From Candidatus Fimimorpha faecalis (GTDB lineage Bacteria > Bacillota > Clostridia > Lachnospirales > Lachnospiraceae), in NCBI GenBank assembly GCA_018712075.1, contig DVHN01000122.1:1-36960 (forward strand): a stretch of 36,960 bases of DNA, given 5' to 3'. Each line of letters begins with the position of its first letter. Position 1 is the first letter of the stretch. The notes under the pieces are model-generated. The model was not told the origin of the DNA. It did not search any database and saw only the letters and a program-made list of their open reading frames with translations. Both the position numbers and the translations under genes were made by a program. Of this stretch, positions 34,520-36,960 are shown in pieces.

Positions 34520-35680
34520 TTATAACCTCCTGATCACTTCTAAACACATACGCCCGTTATGGTATGGACATTTCCAAGGTTCTACAATCGGTTTATGAGC
34601 AGGATTTCCATTTTCATCCGTATACCAAAACCATTCCGAATTTTCCCTTGGATCAATGATATTTTCTTTAATATATTGCCAAATATCTTCTGCCGCAGCT
34701 CGATACTCCGTACGGTCAGGCTCTTTTTCATATCCATTTAAAAATCCAACAATCGCTTCTGCCTGTACCCACCATATTCTATTTTTATTCTCGACTCCTT
34801 TTTCGCACTCATTCCAAACAGAATGATTATGATAAGCTTTTTTATAAACGCATTCTGTTAGATCTTTTGTCATCTTTTCCATTCTGGCAGTTAAATTCTC
34901 ATCCCCCACTATTTCGCATCCCCGATCTATCAGCCATGCAGTTTCAATATCATGTCCATAGGAATGTAAATCAATCAAAGAGTTCCAGTCTTTGTCAAAA
35001 AATACTTCTTGCCGATGCAGCTTTGGATTATAAACTTTTGTTTCAAAAATTTCTAACATCCATCTTAGATTTTTTTCTACTCTCTCATCCCTACTCACTC
35101 GATATAATTCTGTATAAGCTTCAAAGACATGAAGAAGTGTATTCATTGTTTTCTCTGCCATTACACCATTTTCGGATAACTTTTCATTATTGACTGGCTG
35201 AAAATCTCTGCTAAATGCTTCTAAATAACCTTTTTCATCTTTACATTTCTTTTCGATTAACTCATAAAGTTGAAATGCTTGCTCCAAAGCTTCTTTTTTT
35301 CCAGAAACATCATAGTACGAAGCCAATGCATAAATTGCAAAAGCCTGATTATATGTATGCTTTATATCTTCCTTTACTTTTCCATCAAACGTAACGGACC
35401 AGTAAATTCCACCATACTGCGAATCAAAACAAAACGATTTCATAAATTCATAGGCGTGATCCGCATAGTTGATTAATGTATCATCTTGTATCATTTTGGC
35501 TACATTGGAAAAAAACCAGAGAATACGACTATTCAAAATACATCCTTTTACCGCTTCTTTATCAATGGTTCCATTAAAATCCATGTATCCATAAAATCCG
35601 CCATGTTCTTTGTCACAAAGGTTCTTCCAAAACGGAATCAACTTTGTTTCTAAATGATTTTGAATCTCCGTCTTTAACAT
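34520..35680 (-). CDS. Cellobiose 2-epimerase (mannobiose 2-epimerase), AGE family
   Basis: A 386-aa (alpha/alpha)6-barrel epimerase that interconverts the reducing-end glucose and mannose of beta-1,4 disaccharides. H184, H243 ([11 protein letters not shown]) and H374 ([10 protein letters not shown]) fall at exactly the positions given for the Ruminococcus albus enzyme, from memory of published work. The neighbouring GH130_1 gene implies the in vivo step mannobiose to mannosylglucose. The alternative N-acylglucosamine 2-epimerase is less likely given this context. ATG at 35680 has AAGGGGAAG upstream, and the gene follows GH130_2 by 11 bp. Confidence 0.93.
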   Translation of the reverse strand: MLKTEIQNHLETKLIPFWKNLCDKEHGGFYGYMDFNGTIDKEAVKGCILNSRILWFFSNVAKMIQDDTLINYADHAYEFMKSFCFDSQYGGIYWSVTFDGKVKEDIKHTYNQAFAIYALASYYDVSGKKEALEQAFQLYELIEKKCKDEKGYLEAFSRDFQPVNNEKLSENGVMAEKTMNTLLHVFEAYTELYRVSRDERVEKNLRWMLEIFETKVYNPKLHRQEVFFDKDWNSLIDLHSYGHDIETAWLIDRGCEIVGDENLTARMEKMTKDLTECVYKKAYHNHSVWNECEKGVENKNRIWWVQAEAIVGFLNGYEKEPDRTEYRAAAEDIWQYIKENIIDPRENSEWFWYTDENGNPAHKPIVEPWKCPYHNGRMCLEVIRRL

Positions 35681-35691
35681 ATGTCTTCCCC

Positions 35692-36714
35692 TTATCTCTT
35701 TCCTATTTCACTGTCGCTTTCTGTTACAGCACTATGCGTTTTAATATAGTCTACCAATTCATCTGCATAGGCAAACGCTAAGCCAACATAACTATCCGCT
35801 GCTCCATAATAAATTGCCATTTTATTTGTTTCGCTATCATGAATCGTCGCACATGGGAATGTTACATTTGGTACAAATCCACGTTCCTCATACCATTCTT
35901 GTGGGGTTAATAAGAAGTTTTCACAACGATACTTTACAATGGAAGGATTTTCAATATCCAAAATTGCTCCACCTAAACTATAAACATATCCATTACAAGT
36001 TCCAGTTACTCCATGATAAATCAAAAGCCATCCTTCACTTGTTTCAATTGGAGCGGCTCCGCCTCCAATTTTTAGATTTTCCCACCATTCACTGCTCTTA
36101 CCCATTACATGGCGATGTTTTCCCCAATAGACCATATCTGGACTCTCAGATAAAAAGATATCTCCAAATGGAGTATGTCCGCTATCACTTGGTCTAGAAA
36201 GCATAACAAATTTACCATTTATTTTTCTTGGGAATAATACTGCGTTTCGGTTAAATGGTAAAAATGGATTTTCCACTCTGACAAATGTTTTGAAATCAGT
36301 AGTCTTTGCCACTCCAATTGCAGCTCCATAAAAGTCTTGACACCATATAATATAATACGTATCTTCTACTTTTACGAGACGTGGATCGTACGCATAAACT
36401 GGCATAAAAGAATTTCCATCCTCATCTACAAAATTAATTTTATCTTTATCAAAATCCCAATGAATACCATCTTTACTATGTCCAATATAAATATAAGGAA
36501 TTCCATTGATCTGTTCTCCACGAAATACGCCAATAAATGCACCTTCGTAAGGAATTACTGCGCTATTAAAAATACGTGCCACACCTTCTACTGGATTACG
36601 TCCAATAATTGGATTTTCACTATAACGCCAAATTGGGGCTCCCTGGATTACTTCTGGTTTCTCCTGCCATGGTACATTTGGTACTGCTGGACTAATTAAC
36701 TTAAATTCGCTCAT
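35692..36714 (-). CDS. Beta-1,4-mannooligosaccharide phosphorylase, GH130_2
   Basis: A 340-aa phosphorylase that releases mannose-1-phosphate from the non-reducing end of beta-1,4-mannooligosaccharides. The N-terminus IWRYSENPIIGRNPV, ARIFNSAVI, the catalytic Asp in VYAYDPRLVKVEDTYY (D110) and IGGGAAPIETSEGWL fit GH130 subfamily 2 and differ clearly from the longer GH130_1 paralogue downstream. No signal peptide is present. GGAGG lies 7 nt before the ATG. It is the first gene of the operon, and two identical palindromes lie upstream. Substrate detail within subfamily 2 is less certain than the family. Confidence 0.9.
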   Translation of the reverse strand: MSEFKLISPAVPNVPWQEKPEVIQGAPIWRYSENPIIGRNPVEGVARIFNSAVIPYEGAFIGVFRGEQINGIPYIYIGHSKDGIHWDFDKDKINFVDEDGNSFMPVYAYDPRLVKVEDTYYIIWCQDFYGAAIGVAKTTDFKTFVRVENPFLPFNRNAVLFPRKINGKFVMLSRPSDSGHTPFGDIFLSESPDMVYWGKHRHVMGKSSEWWENLKIGGGAAPIETSEGWLLIYHGVTGTCNGYVYSLGGAILDIENPSIVKYRCENFLLTPQEWYEERGFVPNVTFPCATIHDSETNKMAIYYGAADSYVGLAFAYADELVDYIKTHSAVTESDSEIGKR

Positions 36715-36874
36715 TTTAATTCCTCCATTTTCATTTATTCTTTGTTATCCTCATTGGAATCTCAACTATTTCATTTTCATGAAATTCCGATCCCTCTGAA
36801 TCGTTTCCCTCATAAAATTAATCTTAAATAACAAATCATCCCTTTATTATTTTTAGATAAAAAATAAGAAGGTC

Positions 36875-36888
36875 AAGTTTTTTAACTT
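36875..36888. promoter_or_regulatory. Operator candidate 1 before the mannoside operon
   Basis: AAGTTTTTTAACTT is a perfect inverted repeat (AAGTT / TTTT / AACTT). Its left end overlaps a minus-strand -35-like TTGACC (36871-36876). It recurs unchanged 32 bp further on. One or both tandem LacI proteins are candidate ligands. Confidence 0.55.
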
Positions 36889-36906
36889 TTATATTGCTTT
36901 TATTTT

Positions 36907-36920
36907 AAGTTTTTTAACTT
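36907..36920. promoter_or_regulatory. Operator candidate 2 before the mannoside operon
   Basis: The same 14-bp palindrome as at 36875-36888. The 32-bp centre distance is about three helical turns, so two dimers could bind on one face of the DNA. The remaining sequence to the window end is plain AT-rich. Confidence 0.55.
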
Positions 36921-36960
36921 AAATATATATTAACATATACTTATATATATTTCATCATAT

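Overview
The window is AT-rich DNA with strong Shine-Dalgarno sites, several TTG or GTG starts, a T-box-controlled trp operon, PTS sugar uptake and GH130 mannoside phosphorylases. This fits a gut-type Firmicute, most likely a Lachnospiraceae member (Clostridia). That assignment is inferred from gene content. I see no rRNA, tRNA, CRISPR array, insertion sequence or prophage.

Left end (1-3.1 kb): an incomplete minus-strand gene fuses a Ser/Thr-kinase-like domain to a NACHT/STAND NTPase. It diverges from an unrecognised 371-aa protein with a probable DNA-binding region. The shared 253-bp intergenic region has two promoters, and a perfect palindrome overlies the rightward -10. This is the best candidate for an undescribed signalling or defence module. 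3.07-9.3 kb, all minus strand: AlkA-type glycosylase, secreted M28 peptidase, alpha/beta hydrolase, GH31 alpha-glucosidase and a lipoprotein.

9.6-15.9 kb: promoter, T-box leader with its terminator, then trpE-G-D-C-B-A and a terminator. trpF is missing from an otherwise complete operon. 15.97-21.3 kb, minus strand: small membrane proteins, a chloramphenicol-acetyltransferase-like enzyme, a CsoR-type metal repressor, a SEC-C methionine aminopeptidase, a CorA transporter, a 2-hydroxyacid dehydrogenase, and an AbrB-type antitoxin whose PIN toxin gene is cut down to 33 codons.

21.3-29.5 kb is an alpha-glucan locus. A PTS permease with IIA-IIC-IIB order, an endonuclease/exonuclease/phosphatase-fold protein, malQ and a GH13 alpha-glucosidase form a minus-strand operon. 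A LacI-family regulator diverges from it. LacI-type operators lie between them, together with a structured RNA that I read as 6S RNA. Imported maltose or maltodextrin would be processed by MalQ and GH13.

29.6-36.96 kb is a beta-mannoside locus on the minus strand: GH130_2 phosphorylase, cellobiose/mannobiose 2-epimerase, GH130_1 mannosylglucose phosphorylase, a YesL/DUF624 protein, an unrecognised membrane-anchored protein and two tandem LacI regulators. Two identical 14-bp palindromes sit upstream of the first gene. Together the enzymes would epimerise mannobiose to mannosylglucose and phosphorolyse mannosides to mannose-1-phosphate. No transporter or mannanase is in view.
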